From Bacteroides sp. (GTDB lineage: Bacteria > Bacteroidota > Bacteroidia > Bacteroidales > P3), in contig JAMPIH010000007.1 in NCBI GenBank assembly GCA_023662825.1, positions 1-64,000 of the forward strand: a DNA stretch of 64,000 nucleotides, written 5' to 3'. Of the stretch, positions 17,101 through 27,182 are shown piece by piece. Within the stretch, counting starts at the first letter, position 1. The number at the start of each line of letters is the position of its first letter. The position numbers and the translations under genes are program-made. The notes beneath the pieces are model-generated. The model did no database searches and had not been told where the DNA came from. It worked only from the letters and a program-made list of their open reading frames with translations.

Positions 17101-19754
17101 ATTTTCTTCCAGTCATACTGCTTTATTTAGAAGTCCTTTTACTGGCGTTTGCCGAAAAAAGGTTTTGGAAAACGTGGTTCACCCCACTCAACTGCCTTTC
17201 CATTCCCTACGCATTGGTGTTGACTGTTTGTCTATGCATTGACGGAAAGATAGGCTTCATGCCGTTTTATTTCCCGAGCGTTTGGGTATGGATCGCCGGC
17301 CTGGCGGTATTCTTTGTGCCGAGTTTTGTGTTAGGGGTACGGCAAAATCGGGCAAACATCAACGAAAGCCATACTGAATATCCAAACAAATTCACCCTTC
17401 CCCTGCGGACGCTCCGCATTTTGGAATATGTTACATGGGGTACTCTCACACTTTTTGGCTTCAGGTTCTTGTATCTTTGGTTAGGCAAGGGCTTGATTCC
17501 AGGAGGCGAGACCTTTGCACAAGATTGGGCAGGCCATGGTTTTTTCGGACATCTTTTTACGCTATTGATGGGGTTGTCTATCTGGTGGATATTTGCCGCC
17601 GACAACAAACACAAGCGTTTTTGGCTGTATGTGCTCGGTTTTTTTGGGGTGGCTTTGCTGTATCTCGCTAAATGCTGGTTTCTGATTCCTATGGCGGGAG
17701 GCCTTTTATTACGGCTGCTCACAAGGAAGACCAAATTCGGCATTAAAGTAGTTCTGGTATCTGTATTCGTTGGCTTCGCCTTCTTTTTTGCCACTTATTG
17801 GATGACCCTATATGTGGCCGCCGCCGACAAAGGTATTCCCGACTCCAGAATAAAACAACCCACCTACAAGGCAGAAGTTTCCTCTTTTATCGGGAAACAT
17901 GCCGTCACCTACCTTGCTGCAGGCATTTACGGTTTAAGCGAAGACTTGGCGCAAAACACGCTCGAATACAGGGATGCCTCTTTGGTGTACGCTCCGTTTA
18001 TCAATATCTGCAAAGTGTTGGGCGATCAGGATTATGTTTCCAACATCAACGACCAATACGTACAGATAACCACAAACGATTCCGGTTCCAACGTGCGTAC
18101 ATTTTTCGGATTCCTGTATGTTTATCTGGGTGTCGGGCACGCCATCGGCTATGCGCTGGTATTCTCCTGTTTGGCTTATTTTCTGTTTGCCTTTACGCGA
18201 AAAAGCCGCCACCCTGTGCTACTTATCGTTTTAGGATGGGTTCTGGCATGTTTGCTGATGGGATGGTTTGATTTCTATCCCTCCTCCCTTACGTTCATCA
18301 CCCTTCCTTGTTTTTTTGGGGCGCTTTACGGCGGTTGCCTTGTATGGGAAAACCGACATAAGATTCCCCCGTTCAAGCGTTTTTACTTACGATGGCCCCG
18401 ACGTATCCTGGCCATCCTGCAAACCGTTTCTTTAGCATTGCTTGTTTCCCTGTTTTGGCTGCCGCTCCGGCTGCCTTCCTATTTTTTAGGTGTCTGTGCA
18501 GGTATTGCGTTCGCATTCGTGCTGATGCTTCCGCGACGCGCCGTCGATTTTCGTTTCCTTAAACCCTACCTGTTCCTGTTGGCATATTATATGCTGACTT
18601 GGATTTCTGTTTCATATGCTTCCAATCCGGATTTTGCTTTAAATAATTGTTTTCGTCAAATTTCCATTGTCCTTATACCCTTTATTTTTTGGGGGATGAC
18701 CCCCCGGTTTTTCTCCAACCAACGGATTAACCTGTTTGTTTCCTGTTTTGTGGCAGGATGTGTATTGCTTGTTGTGGCAAAAGCCATACAAATGGTATAT
18801 ATTTTCGATGTTCTTTATCCCTTCCTGAAACTTTATTACATCGACACCGGCCACACCTATGCGGGAAGCGGACTGTTGTTTGTGATAAACGAATTTTTGT
18901 CCAACCAAGCCATTTATGTCTCGTGGGCCAACGTCCGCCCCATTTTGCACACCACCATAGAAGCCTTGATTCTCAACCTTGCATTTGCCTTGGTTTTTAT
19001 AGCACGCGTTAAACAGCATCCGTTTTTCAACTCCCGTCTAAAAAAATGTCTGGCCGATTGTGCCATGTTGCTTTTTGCCGCGGCATTGATTACCTCCAAT
19101 TCCAAAACCGGACAATTTCTGTTTATTGTAAACCTATTGCTGCTGCTTGTTCTCGCCTTCCGACAAAAACGATGGAAAATAATTTGCAGCGTGGGCACTT
19201 GTCTTGTTGTGGCCTGCACGATAGGTCTATATTTTTTTGGCGTGGGTATCTTGGGCCGTTTTACAAACACCTTGCACGTGTTCGAAGACATAAAGGAACA
19301 CAAACAAGAGAAAGTCAACGACGGTTCGCTTCTGCCCCGTATCTATTGCTGGGGCACGGCCATCGAAATGGCGAAAGAAAAGCCGTTTCTCGGCTTTGGC
19401 GCCGGTGTCAAAAAAGAGTATCAAGAACGTTTTGTTTCCCGATACCCTAACTATCCGATACAGTACAAACATCCGCACAACCAGTTCCTGTTTATAATCG
19501 TTTCGAACGGAATTATCGGCTTGCTGGTGTTTCTTGGCGTTTGGGTGCAGGCGATCCGGTTGGTGTGGAAAAACCGTCGGCTGTGGGCGTGGATCTGGCT
19601 GCTGGATTTGTTCGTTTTCTGCTGTATCGACATTCTGTTTATAAGCCCGACCTTGTTCTACACCCTCCTGCCGTACTGTTTCCTTATGGTAAACTACTAC
19701 AACCGGCAGAAGGCTTGCGGAACAAGCCGCGATATTCGTAAATTAGCGAGTTGA
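17097..19754 (+). CDS. Fusion of a polymerase-like domain with an O-antigen ligase domain
   Basis: An 885-residue protein in two parts. Residues 1 to about 425 are a diverged copy of the preceding protein. Residues about 445-870 form a second polytopic domain with Wzy/WaaL hallmarks: a block of helices, the segment ALITSNSKTGQFLFIVNLLL, then CWGTAIEMAKEKPFLGFGAG and the conserved YKHPHNQFLFIIVSNGIIG, typical of the O-antigen ligase family. That family polymerises repeat units or transfers finished polymer to lipid A-core. The start overlaps the previous stop (ATGA). The gene could carry both polymerase and ligase steps in one chain. Low GC suggests horizontal acquisition of the cluster. No frameshift separates the halves. 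Confidence 0.75.
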   Translation: MNFLPVILLYLEVLLLAFAEKRFWKTWFTPLNCLSIPYALVLTVCLCIDGKIGFMPFYFPSVWVWIAGLAVFFVPSFVLGVRQNRANINESHTEYPNKFTLPLRTLRILEYVTWGTLTLFGFRFLYLWLGKGLIPGGETFAQDWAGHGFFGHLFTLLMGLSIWWIFAADNKHKRFWLYVLGFFGVALLYLAKCWFLIPMAGGLLLRLLTRKTKFGIKVVLVSVFVGFAFFFATYWMTLYVAAADKGIPDSRIKQPTYKAEVSSFIGKHAVTYLAAGIYGLSEDLAQNTLEYRDASLVYAPFINICKVLGDQDYVSNINDQYVQITTNDSGSNVRTFFGFLYVYLGVGHAIGYALVFSCLAYFLFAFTRKSRHPVLLIVLGWVLACLLMGWFDFYPSSLTFITLPCFFGALYGGCLVWENRHKIPPFKRFYLRWPRRILAILQTVSLALLVSLFWLPLRLPSYFLGVCAGIAFAFVLMLPRRAVDFRFLKPYLFLLAYYMLTWISVSYASNPDFALNNCFRQISIVLIPFIFWGMTPRFFSNQRINLFVSCFVAGCVLLVVAKAIQMVYIFDVLYPFLKLYYIDTGHTYAGSGLLFVINEFLSNQAIYVSWANVRPILHTTIEALILNLAFALVFIARVKQHPFFNSRLKKCLADCAMLLFAAALITSNSKTGQFLFIVNLLLLLVLAFRQKRWKIICSVGTCLVVACTIGLYFFGVGILGRFTNTLHVFEDIKEHKQEKVNDGSLLPRIYCWGTAIEMAKEKPFLGFGAGVKKEYQERFVSRYPNYPIQYKHPHNQFLFIIVSNGIIGLLVFLGVWVQAIRLVWKNRRLWAWIWLLDLFVFCCIDILFISPTLFYTLLPYCFLMVNYYNRQKACGTSRDIRKLAS

Positions 19755-19780
19755 AACTTTGCCCGAAAAACAGGCTTTCC

Positions 19781-21346
19781 ATGGCACTTAAACTGAACCA
19801 GAACCTTTCGCAGAAACTTATGCAGAAGCTCTCGCCGCAGCAATTGCAGCTGATGAAGCTTATGCAGGTTACCACCATGGGGCTGGAACAGCGCGTAAAG
19901 GAAGAGCTGCAGGGCAATCCCGCCTTGGAGGAAGACACCTCCCGGAGCAACGAGGAGATACCCCTCAACAGGCTGGAGGAACCGTCCGACGAGGGGCATT
20001 TCAACGACGACGACAGCGCCTCCGACTCCCGCCTCGACCAGGGCGGGGAGACGCACGACTTCGATGTGAGCGATTACGTGAACCCCGACCGCGGCGACTA
20101 TGCCTACAAGCTCAAATCGAACAACTACCGCGACCCCGAAGACGACTATCAGGCGCCCGTCCGCTTCCGGCAGGGTTTTCAGGAACAGCTTACCGACGAA
20201 CTGGGCATGCTGCCCCTTACCGAGACCCAGCGCAGGATAGGCGAGATCATTATCGGCAACCTCGACCAGGACGGCTACCTGCAGCGTTCGGTGGAGGCGA
20301 TGGTGAACGACCTGGCCTTCTCCTTCAACCTGACGGTGAGCGAGCGGGAGGTGGAAGAGGTGCTGCAACGCATCCAGCGGCTGGAACCCTCCGGCATAGG
20401 CGGGCGCGACCTGCGCGAATGCCTGCTGATCCAATTGCGCAACAAAACCGAAGAGGCCGAAGAAAAGCAGGCCGACTTAGGCTCGCTGTTCGTGCTGCAG
20501 ACCGCCCGGGGCATTCTCGAAAAGTGTTTCGACGCCTTCGTGAAACGCCAGTACGGGCGCATGGCCGAACGGCTCAAGGTAAGCGAGGAAGACCTCCGGG
20601 AAGCCATCGACCTCATCAAGACCCTCGACCCCAAGCCCGGGCGGGGCGGAGGCGAGGGCGCGGAAAACAGCGCGGTGGCCGTGATTCCCGATTTCTATCT
20701 GGTAAACGACAACGGGAAACTGCTCCTGAGCATCAACGCCCGGAACGAACCGGGCCTGCGCGTAAGCCCCGCCTACGAGGAGATGCTGCTCAAATACGAG
20801 CGGGAACAGAACCGGCCCGCCAACACCTCCCGCCAGGCCGAACAGACCAGGGAGGCGGCCTTTTTCGTGAAGCAGAAGATAGACTCGGCGCGCTGGTTCA
20901 TGGAAATGATACGGCAGCGGCGCGACACGATGCTCAACACGATGCAGGCCATCGTGGATTTTCAGCACGATTATTTCCTGGAAGGCGACATTTTCAAGTT
21001 GAGACCCATGCGGCTCAAGGACATCGCCGGCATCATAAAGATGGACGTGTCCACCGTGTCGCGGGTCATCAACAACAAATACATACAGACCCATTTCGGC
21101 ATGTTCCTGGTAAAGAAGTTCTTCTCGCAGTCGATCGAGAACGGGGAGGGCGAGGAGATTTCCACGACCCAGATAAAGGACAGCCTGAAACGGCTTATCG
21201 AGAACGAAGACAAGACCAATCCCCTGACGGACGACGTGCTTACCGAACGCCTCAATGAACAAGGCTTCAACGTGGCGCGCCGCACCGTGGCCAAATACCG
21301 GGAAGGCCTCGGATTTCAAGTAACCCGGCTCAGAAAACAGATATAG
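19781..21346 (+). CDS. rpoN: RNA polymerase sigma-54 factor
   Basis: A 521-residue sigma-54. The N-terminal region I is glutamine- and leucine-rich (LNQNLSQKLMQKLSPQQLQL). An acidic linker follows (about residues 60-115), then the core-binding domain with GNLDQDGYL and EPSGIGGRDLRECL. The DNA-binding part holds LKDIAGIIKMDVSTVSRVINNKY and the C-terminal RpoN box ARRTVAKYRE near the end. The protein directs RNA polymerase to -24/-12 promoters and needs enhancer-binding ATPases. The ATG at 19781 starts MALKLNQN, the usual N-terminus; an in-frame TTG at 19751 overlaps the upstream gene. GC returns to the genome norm here. It is followed after 5 bases by the AsmA-like gene. Confidence 0.97.
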   Translation: MALKLNQNLSQKLMQKLSPQQLQLMKLMQVTTMGLEQRVKEELQGNPALEEDTSRSNEEIPLNRLEEPSDEGHFNDDDSASDSRLDQGGETHDFDVSDYVNPDRGDYAYKLKSNNYRDPEDDYQAPVRFRQGFQEQLTDELGMLPLTETQRRIGEIIIGNLDQDGYLQRSVEAMVNDLAFSFNLTVSEREVEEVLQRIQRLEPSGIGGRDLRECLLIQLRNKTEEAEEKQADLGSLFVLQTARGILEKCFDAFVKRQYGRMAERLKVSEEDLREAIDLIKTLDPKPGRGGGEGAENSAVAVIPDFYLVNDNGKLLLSINARNEPGLRVSPAYEEMLLKYEREQNRPANTSRQAEQTREAAFFVKQKIDSARWFMEMIRQRRDTMLNTMQAIVDFQHDYFLEGDIFKLRPMRLKDIAGIIKMDVSTVSRVINNKYIQTHFGMFLVKKFFSQSIENGEGEEISTTQIKDSLKRLIENEDKTNPLTDDVLTERLNEQGFNVARRTVAKYREGLGFQVTRLRKQI

Positions 21347-21351
21347 AAGAT

Positions 21352-24300
21352 ATGAAAAAGACCAAGAAACCGCTTCCCCGCTGGCGGAAAGCGCTCCGAA
21401 TCACCTGGATCAGCCTCCTTTCGCTGGTGACGCTCATCACGCTGGTGTTGGCGATTGCCATCAACTTTATCTTCACGCCCGCCAAGGTAACGCCCCTGGT
21501 GGAGAAGATAGCCAACGAACAGCTGAACGCCGAAGTGCATATCGGCAGCGTGGAACTTACGTTCTTTTCCTCCTATCCGAGGGTGGAACTGGAAGTGAAC
21601 GACGGCCTTTTGGTTTCCAAGGCGCTTAAAGACAGCTGTTTCGACAAAACCGACACCCTGATTTCGTTTGCCAGGTGCCGCGTGAACGTGAACATCGGGG
21701 CCTATCTCAACAAGAAACGCCTGGCCGTGCGCGAGCTACTGATCGACTCGGCCAATGTGTATGTGTTCCGCAGCAAGGACGGCACCGCCAACTACGACCT
21801 GGTGGCCCCCTCCTCCGATACGGTTCAGGCGGAAGACACCGCCTCTGAAGCGCCCGTCAAGGGCATCGGCATCAAGTCGCTGCACCTGCGTCACGCCAAC
21901 ATCTGTTTCGACGACCGCGCCAACGATATCTACGCCCGTATCGAGAACGCCGACCTGAAGGCCAAGCTGCGCCTGGGCAAGCATAAGTCGAGCGTGAAGC
22001 TGGCGTTCGAGAACGACAACATCCTCTTCTGGCAGAACAACCAGCTGCTGGTGAACAAGGTCTCGCTGGGCATAAAGACGGGCATCAGCATCAATTCCGA
22101 CTCCTGCGTGTACCATCTCCAGGGTGCCAAGATAAAGCTCAACGACATAGGTTTCGGCGCCAAGGGCGACTTCATGTACGATACGCTGACCCGCGAGGTG
22201 TCGATGGATCTGGGCTTCGGCATGCGCACGCCCTCGCTCAAGGACGTCTTGGGCATGATTCCCGAAAGCGTGGTCAAGAAAACCGATTTCGACGCCGAGG
22301 GCAAGGTGGAGATGGGCTGCCGGCTCAGGGGCGTCTACGGCAACGGCAAGATGCCCGAGGCCACGCTCAAGCTTAAGGTTACCAACGGTTCGGCGCACTA
22401 TGCGGGCATGCCCTACGGCATCGACACGCTTACCGCCCATTTCGACGCCTTCGTGGACTTAGGCAAGAAGAAGGCGTCGTACGCCGACCTGAAGATCTTC
22501 CGCCTAAAGGCCATGGATGTGGACGTGTTCGCCAGCTGCCGCGTGGACAACCTGCTTACCGACCCCAAGGCCACGCTGACCACCACGACCGACCTCGACA
22601 TGAACACGCTCAAGAAGATAATCCCCTTCCAGAAAGGGGTTGACATGGGCGGCAAGGTGAACATCGACCTGAAGGGGAACGTGCGCCTGGCGGACGTGAA
22701 GCAGAAGAACTACGCCAAGATGGTGTTCAACGGCCATATCGACATGGACGGCGTGTTCTTCAACGACACCAACGAGAATTTCTACGCCAACACCGACGCC
22801 TCGCTGAAGTTCAAGGGCGACCGCTACTTAGGCGCCAGCCTCACTATAAACAGGATCCATTGGAAAGGCCCCCGCATCAAGGCCTATATGGATACCCTGC
22901 GGGTGCGCGCCGCCACCGTTCCGCCTAAGGACACCGCCACCACGCACATCATCCGCATCGGGGCCGACATCAAGGTAAAGAAGATGTACGCCAAGCTGTT
23001 CGACACGATCCTGCTCTACAACGTGCGCACCGAGGCCAAGGCGTCTGTCAAGCCGCTGCCCGAGAATCCCCGCACGGCTTTCGTGAACTTCGATTTCGAG
23101 ACCGACACCCTCGTGGCCCGCTCCGGTGCCGCCAAGGCCCGCCTGCGCAAGGCCAGCGTGCACCTCGACCTGACCCGTTTCCGCGACACCCTCTGGCGTC
23201 CCAAGGCCAGCGTGGACATGCGCCGTGCGGTGTTCGTGCTGCCCGAATTCGGTTCCCCGATCCGCTTCAACCGGCTCAAGGGCTCGCTGGACGGCGACAA
23301 CATCCACCTGAACCGCGCCACCGTGCGCATCGGCAACTCCCACCTGAGCCTGAAAGGGGACGTGGAGAGGCTCTGGCGTTTCTACAAGGGCCGGGACAAA
23401 CTGGTGGCCGACCTTACGATACGTTCCAAAATGCTGGACTGCAACCAGTTGCTGAACGCCTTGGCCACGCCTGTGGACAGTTCGTACGACATCGAGAACG
23501 TGTCGGCAGAGGAGGAAGCGCGCGAGGACGCCATGGACGATGTGGAAAACATCGAGAGCTACGATTCGCTGCAGTCGATGCCGCTGTTCCTGGTGCCCGA
23601 CAACGTGGACCTGAAACTGGCCCTGAACGCCCGCCGCATCGTGTATGACCGCATGGTGTTCGACAGCATCCTGGGCGATGTGGAGGTGCGCAACCGTGCC
23701 TTGAACCTTAAGAAACTGGACATGAAGGCCCTGGGCGCCGACATGAAGCTCACCATGGTCTATGCCACCCCCACGCCCGACAAGGCGGACGCCGGCTGCG
23801 ACCTGCACATCAAGGACATCTACATCGAACAGCTTGTAAAGTCCGTTCCCGCCTTAGATTCCGCCCTGCCCATGCTGCGTTCGTTCGAAGGCAAGGTGGA
23901 TCTGGAAACCACCGTCTCCACCCAGATCGACACGGGCATGAACATCATCCTGCCCTCGCTCACGGGCGCGGTGCGCCTGCACGGCGAGAACCTGGTGCTG
24001 ATGGACGGCGAGACCTTTGCCGAGATATCCAAGATGCTGATGTTCAAGAACAAGGAAAAGAACCTCATCGACAGCATCTCGGCGGTCATCACCCTGCAGG
24101 ACGGCGAGGTGACCGTATATCCGTTCATCGTGGAGATAGACCGCTACAAGGTGGGCGTGGGCGGCCGGCAAGACCTGGACATGAACTTCAACTACCATAT
24201 CTCGGTGCTCAAGTCGCCCGTGCCGTTCAAACTGGGCATCAACATCAAGGGAACCCCCGACAAGATGAAGTTCGGCATCGGCAAGGCGCTCTACAAGAAC

Positions 24301-24489
24301 TCCTTCACACCGGCCGAAATCCGCAAGGTGGACAGCGCGCGCCTTAACTTAGGGCAGCAGATCGTGAACCAGTTCGAAGGCTGGATGAACCGCGAGCGCC
24401 GCGTGATACGCCGCGTGGACTTCCCTACCGTGCCCGTGGCCGCCGAAGGCGACACGATCGCCGCAAGCGACACGGCTTCCGGGATGTAA
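21352..24489 (+). CDS. AsmA-family envelope protein
   Basis: A 1045-residue protein with an N-terminal membrane anchor (about residues 18-42, TWISLLSLVTLITLVLAIAI). It is followed by the AsmA start pattern VTPLVEKIANEQLNAEVHIG and SVELTFFSSYPRVELEV. The rest is long beta-rich repeats, and a C-terminal AsmA_2-like segment occurs near 840-1000 (GTPDKMKFGIGKALYK). AsmA/TamB-like proteins are bridge-type lipid-transfer or outer-membrane homeostasis proteins of the periplasm. Only 5 bases separate it from rpoN, so both are probably on one transcript. Confidence 0.85.
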   Translation: MKKTKKPLPRWRKALRITWISLLSLVTLITLVLAIAINFIFTPAKVTPLVEKIANEQLNAEVHIGSVELTFFSSYPRVELEVNDGLLVSKALKDSCFDKTDTLISFARCRVNVNIGAYLNKKRLAVRELLIDSANVYVFRSKDGTANYDLVAPSSDTVQAEDTASEAPVKGIGIKSLHLRHANICFDDRANDIYARIENADLKAKLRLGKHKSSVKLAFENDNILFWQNNQLLVNKVSLGIKTGISINSDSCVYHLQGAKIKLNDIGFGAKGDFMYDTLTREVSMDLGFGMRTPSLKDVLGMIPESVVKKTDFDAEGKVEMGCRLRGVYGNGKMPEATLKLKVTNGSAHYAGMPYGIDTLTAHFDAFVDLGKKKASYADLKIFRLKAMDVDVFASCRVDNLLTDPKATLTTTTDLDMNTLKKIIPFQKGVDMGGKVNIDLKGNVRLADVKQKNYAKMVFNGHIDMDGVFFNDTNENFYANTDASLKFKGDRYLGASLTINRIHWKGPRIKAYMDTLRVRAATVPPKDTATTHIIRIGADIKVKKMYAKLFDTILLYNVRTEAKASVKPLPENPRTAFVNFDFETDTLVARSGAAKARLRKASVHLDLTRFRDTLWRPKASVDMRRAVFVLPEFGSPIRFNRLKGSLDGDNIHLNRATVRIGNSHLSLKGDVERLWRFYKGRDKLVADLTIRSKMLDCNQLLNALATPVDSSYDIENVSAEEEAREDAMDDVENIESYDSLQSMPLFLVPDNVDLKLALNARRIVYDRMVFDSILGDVEVRNRALNLKKLDMKALGADMKLTMVYATPTPDKADAGCDLHIKDIYIEQLVKSVPALDSALPMLRSFEGKVDLETTVSTQIDTGMNIILPSLTGAVRLHGENLVLMDGETFAEISKMLMFKNKEKNLIDSISAVITLQDGEVTVYPFIVEIDRYKVGVGGRQDLDMNFNYHISVLKSPVPFKLGINIKGTPDKMKFGIGKALYKNSFTPAEIRKVDSARLNLGQQIVNQFEGWMNRERRVIRRVDFPTVPVAAEGDTIAASDTASGM

Positions 24490-24506
24490 CGACGCGAAAA
24501 CTGCTT

Positions 24507-24537
24507 TTTGCATTTTAAAAGACTTTGTGTAACTTTG
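24507..24537 (+). promoter_or_regulatory. Promoter of tRNA-His
   Basis: TTTG at 24507-24510 and TAACTTTG at 24530-24537, with 19 bases between, give a near-perfect Bacteroidota promoter. The tRNA begins about 44 bases downstream of the -7 element. Confidence 0.85.
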
Positions 24538-24580
24538 CCGCCCTGCCGCAGTAATGCTTTGGCGTTGCCGGGCGGAAGAT

Positions 24581-24655
24581 GGTGCATGTAGCTCAGCTGG
24601 TTAGAGCATCGGATTGTGGTTCCGAGGGTCGTGGGTTCGAATCCCATCTTGCACC
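24581..24655 (+). tRNA. tRNA-His (anticodon GTG)
   Basis: A complete cloverleaf. The acceptor stem GTGCATG pairs with CTTGCAC, with one T-T mismatch. The D arm is GCTC...GAGC, the anticodon stem TCGGA/TCCGA encloses the loop TTGTGGT (anticodon GTG), and the T arm is GTGGG TTCGAAT CCCAT. The extra G at 24581 opposite C73 is the G-1 identity element of histidine tRNAs. CCA is not encoded. Confidence 0.97.
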
Positions 24656-24660
24656 CCGAA

Positions 24661-24687
24661 AAGGCTGTGGTAACACGGCCTTTTTTT
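24661..24687 (+). terminator. Terminator after tRNA-His
   Basis: A stem AAGGCTGTG / CACGGCCTT with a GTAA loop is followed by seven Ts (24681-24687). It sits in the leader of asnS, so asnS expression from the tRNA promoter would need read-through. Confidence 0.8.
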
Positions 24688-24722
24688 GTAACAACCTGCC
24701 GCAAGGCAAGAAAGGAAACAAG

Positions 24723-26138
24723 ATGTTGAAACACGTTGAAATCAAGACCTTGGTAGGGCTCTCCTTGGGCGAGGGCGAGACCAGGAACGTAACCGTAAAA
24801 GGATGGGTAAGGACCAAGCGCGGCAACAAGAACGTCGCCTTCATCGCCCTTAACGACGGCACCTGCGTGCAGAGCCTGCAGGTGGTGGCCGGACTCAAGA
24901 CGGACGAGAATCCCGACGGTTTCAGCGACGACTTGATGAAGAAGATAAACACCGGCGCCTGCCTGTGCGTGGAAGGCGTTCTGGTGAAATCGATGGGCAA
25001 GGGTCAGAACGTGGAGATCCAGGCCAAGGAAATCGAGGTTTACGGCCAGGCCGACCCCGAGACCTATCCCCTGCAGAAGAAAGGCCACTCGCTGGAGTTC
25101 CTGCGCGAGATCGCGCACCTGCGCCCCCGCACCAACACCTTCGGCTGCGTGCTGCGCCTGCGCCACGAAATGGCCTACGCCCTGCACAAGTTCTACCACG
25201 AACGCGGCTTCGTCTACCTGCATACGCCCATCATCACCGGCAGCGACTGCGAGGGAGCGGGCGAGATGTTCCAGGTAACCACGCTCGACCTCGAGAACCT
25301 GCCCAAGGTGGACGGCAAGACCGACTACAGCAAGGACTTCTTCGGAAAATCCACCAAACTCACCGTGTCCGGCCAGCTCGAAGGCGAGCTGGGCGCGATG
25401 GCGCTCTCCAAGATCTACACTTTCGGCCCCACCTTCCGCGCCGAGAACTCCAACACGCCGCGCCACCTGGCCGAGTTCTGGATGAACGAGCCCGAAATGG
25501 CGTTCTACGAAATCGACGACAACATGGATCTGGCGGAAGACTTCCTCAAGCACCTTACCGCCCACGCCCTCGAACACTGCATGGACGACCTCAGGTTCCT
25601 CAACGACATGTACGACAAGGAACTGATCTCGCGCCTCGAACACGTGCAGAAGATGAGCTTCGAACGCATCACCTACACCCAGGCCGTGGACGTTTTGAAG
25701 GCCGCCAACGCCAAGTTCGACTATCCCGTGGAATGGGGCATCGACCTGCAGTCCGAACACGAACGCTACTTAGTGGAGAAACACTACAGGAAGCCGGTCA
25801 TCATCACCGACTATCCCAAGGACATCAAGGCGTTTTACATGAAACAGAATGCCGACGGCAAGACGGTGCGCGGCATGGACGTGCTCTTTCCGCAGATCGG
25901 CGAGATCATCGGCGGCTCGCAGCGTGAGGAAGATTTCGACAAACTGCAGCGCCGCATCACCGAAATGCACATTCCCGACAAGGACATGTGGTGGTATCTC
26001 GACACCCGCCGTTTCGGCACGGCACCCCACAGCGGTTTCGGCCTCGGCTTCGAACGCCTGTTGCTGTTCGTTACCGGCATGACCAACATCCGCGACGTGA
26101 TTCCTTTCCCGCGTTTTCCGCAGAACGCCGAATTCTAA
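24723..26138 (+). CDS. asnS: Asparagine-tRNA ligase
   Basis: A 471-residue class IIb aminoacyl-tRNA synthetase charging tRNA-Asn. The N-terminal OB-fold ([20 protein letters not shown]) binds the anticodon. Class II motifs follow: motif 1 near [18 protein letters not shown], motif 2 [21 protein letters not shown] and motif 3 [31 protein letters not shown] is typical of AsnRS rather than AspRS. The true start is ATG 24723 ([12 protein letters not shown]); the open frame extends upstream only because it reads through the tRNA and terminator. It converges on era. Confidence 0.97.
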   Translation: MLKHVEIKTLVGLSLGEGETRNVTVKGWVRTKRGNKNVAFIALNDGTCVQSLQVVAGLKTDENPDGFSDDLMKKINTGACLCVEGVLVKSMGKGQNVEIQAKEIEVYGQADPETYPLQKKGHSLEFLREIAHLRPRTNTFGCVLRLRHEMAYALHKFYHERGFVYLHTPIITGSDCEGAGEMFQVTTLDLENLPKVDGKTDYSKDFFGKSTKLTVSGQLEGELGAMALSKIYTFGPTFRAENSNTPRHLAEFWMNEPEMAFYEIDDNMDLAEDFLKHLTAHALEHCMDDLRFLNDMYDKELISRLEHVQKMSFERITYTQAVDVLKAANAKFDYPVEWGIDLQSEHERYLVEKHYRKPVIITDYPKDIKAFYMKQNADGKTVRGMDVLFPQIGEIIGGSQREEDFDKLQRRITEMHIPDKDMWWYLDTRRFGTAPHSGFGLGFERLLLFVTGMTNIRDVIPFPRFPQNAEF

Positions 26139-26194
26139 GACAGGATTTCAGCCCCTCTCAAGACGTCAGGAGCGATTGATCCGGCATCGAAGGA

Positions 26195-27178
26195 TTATTC
26201 TTCCGGTGCCGGTTTCGTTTGACGGCGCGCCATCTCCTCCATGAGCGCCTGCTCGGCCTGTTCGGACAGTTCGGCCGAAGAGGGCTTGCCGTTGTTGCGC
26301 CTGGCCAGGTCGTAGCCGAAGCGTTGCAGCAGGCGGTCGTCGTTGCGCCAGTTCTTGAGCACCTTTACGCGCAGGTCCAGGAATATCTTCTTGCCCAGGA
26401 ACTTCTCGAAATCCTTGCGGGCCGCCGTGCCCACCTTCTTCAGGGCCGCCCCGCCCTTGCCGATCAGGATTCCCTTCTGGCTTTCCTTCTCCACATACAC
26501 CACGGCGCCGATGCGGTCCAGGCCGTCCATTTCCTTGTAGTACTCTATCTCCACCTGCACCGAATACGGAATCTCCTGCTGGTATTGCAGCAGGATGTGC
26601 TTGCGGATGGTCTCGGCGGCGAAAAAACGCATGTTGCGGTCCGAAAGCTCGTCTTTGGGATAATAGGGCGGATTCTCGGGCAGGTGCTGCAAGATAAGCT
26701 CCACAACCCTTTCGGTCTGAAACTTGTGCAGCGCTGAAATGGGAATCACCTCCGCCTGCGGAAAACGCCCCTTCCATTCCTCCACCTTCTGCAAGGCGAT
26801 TTCCTGAGTGACGGTATCTATCTTGTTGATGAGCAAAATAATGGGCATCTGTTTTTTCTGCACCCGCTCAATGATCTCAGGGTTCTTGAAGTCTTCGCCC
26901 ACATCGGTGATGAGGATGAACACATCGGCTTCGTCCAGGCTGTTCTCGATGCTCTTGAGCATGCTCTCCTGCAGCTTGTAATGCGGGTTGAGGATGCCCG
27001 GCGTATCGGAAAACACAATCTGGTAATCATCGCCGTTGAGGATGCCCAGCACCTTCTCGCGCGTGGTCTGCGCCTTGGGGGAGGTAATGGAGAGTTCCTC
27101 GCCCAACAGCGCGTTCATAAGGGTGGACTTGCCCGCGTTGGGATTGCCTATGATGCTTACGAAGCCTGCTCTGTGCAT
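26195..27178 (-). CDS. era: GTPase Era
   Basis: A 327-residue ribosome-biogenesis GTPase that binds the 3' end of 16S rRNA. The G1 motif is GNPNAGKST (about 11-19), the switch I threonines are in KAQTTREK, G3 is DTPG, G4 is NKID, and the C-terminal KH domain contains the segment GILIGKGGAALKKVGTAA. It is about 25 residues longer than typical Era because of a basic/polar tail ending KPAPEE. The ATG at 27178 follows 4 bases after the stop of the upstream gene, so the two are co-transcribed. Confidence 0.97.
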   Translation of the reverse strand: MHRAGFVSIIGNPNAGKSTLMNALLGEELSITSPKAQTTREKVLGILNGDDYQIVFSDTPGILNPHYKLQESMLKSIENSLDEADVFILITDVGEDFKNPEIIERVQKKQMPIILLINKIDTVTQEIALQKVEEWKGRFPQAEVIPISALHKFQTERVVELILQHLPENPPYYPKDELSDRNMRFFAAETIRKHILLQYQQEIPYSVQVEIEYYKEMDGLDRIGAVVYVEKESQKGILIGKGGAALKKVGTAARKDFEKFLGKKIFLDLRVKVLKNWRNDDRLLQRFGYDLARRNNGKPSSAELSEQAEQALMEEMARRQTKPAPEE

Positions 27179-27182
27179 GGTT

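Noticed and set aside
24579-24722. In-frame upstream extension of asnS
   Set aside because: It reads through tRNA-His and its terminator. The AsnRS N-terminus begins at 24723.
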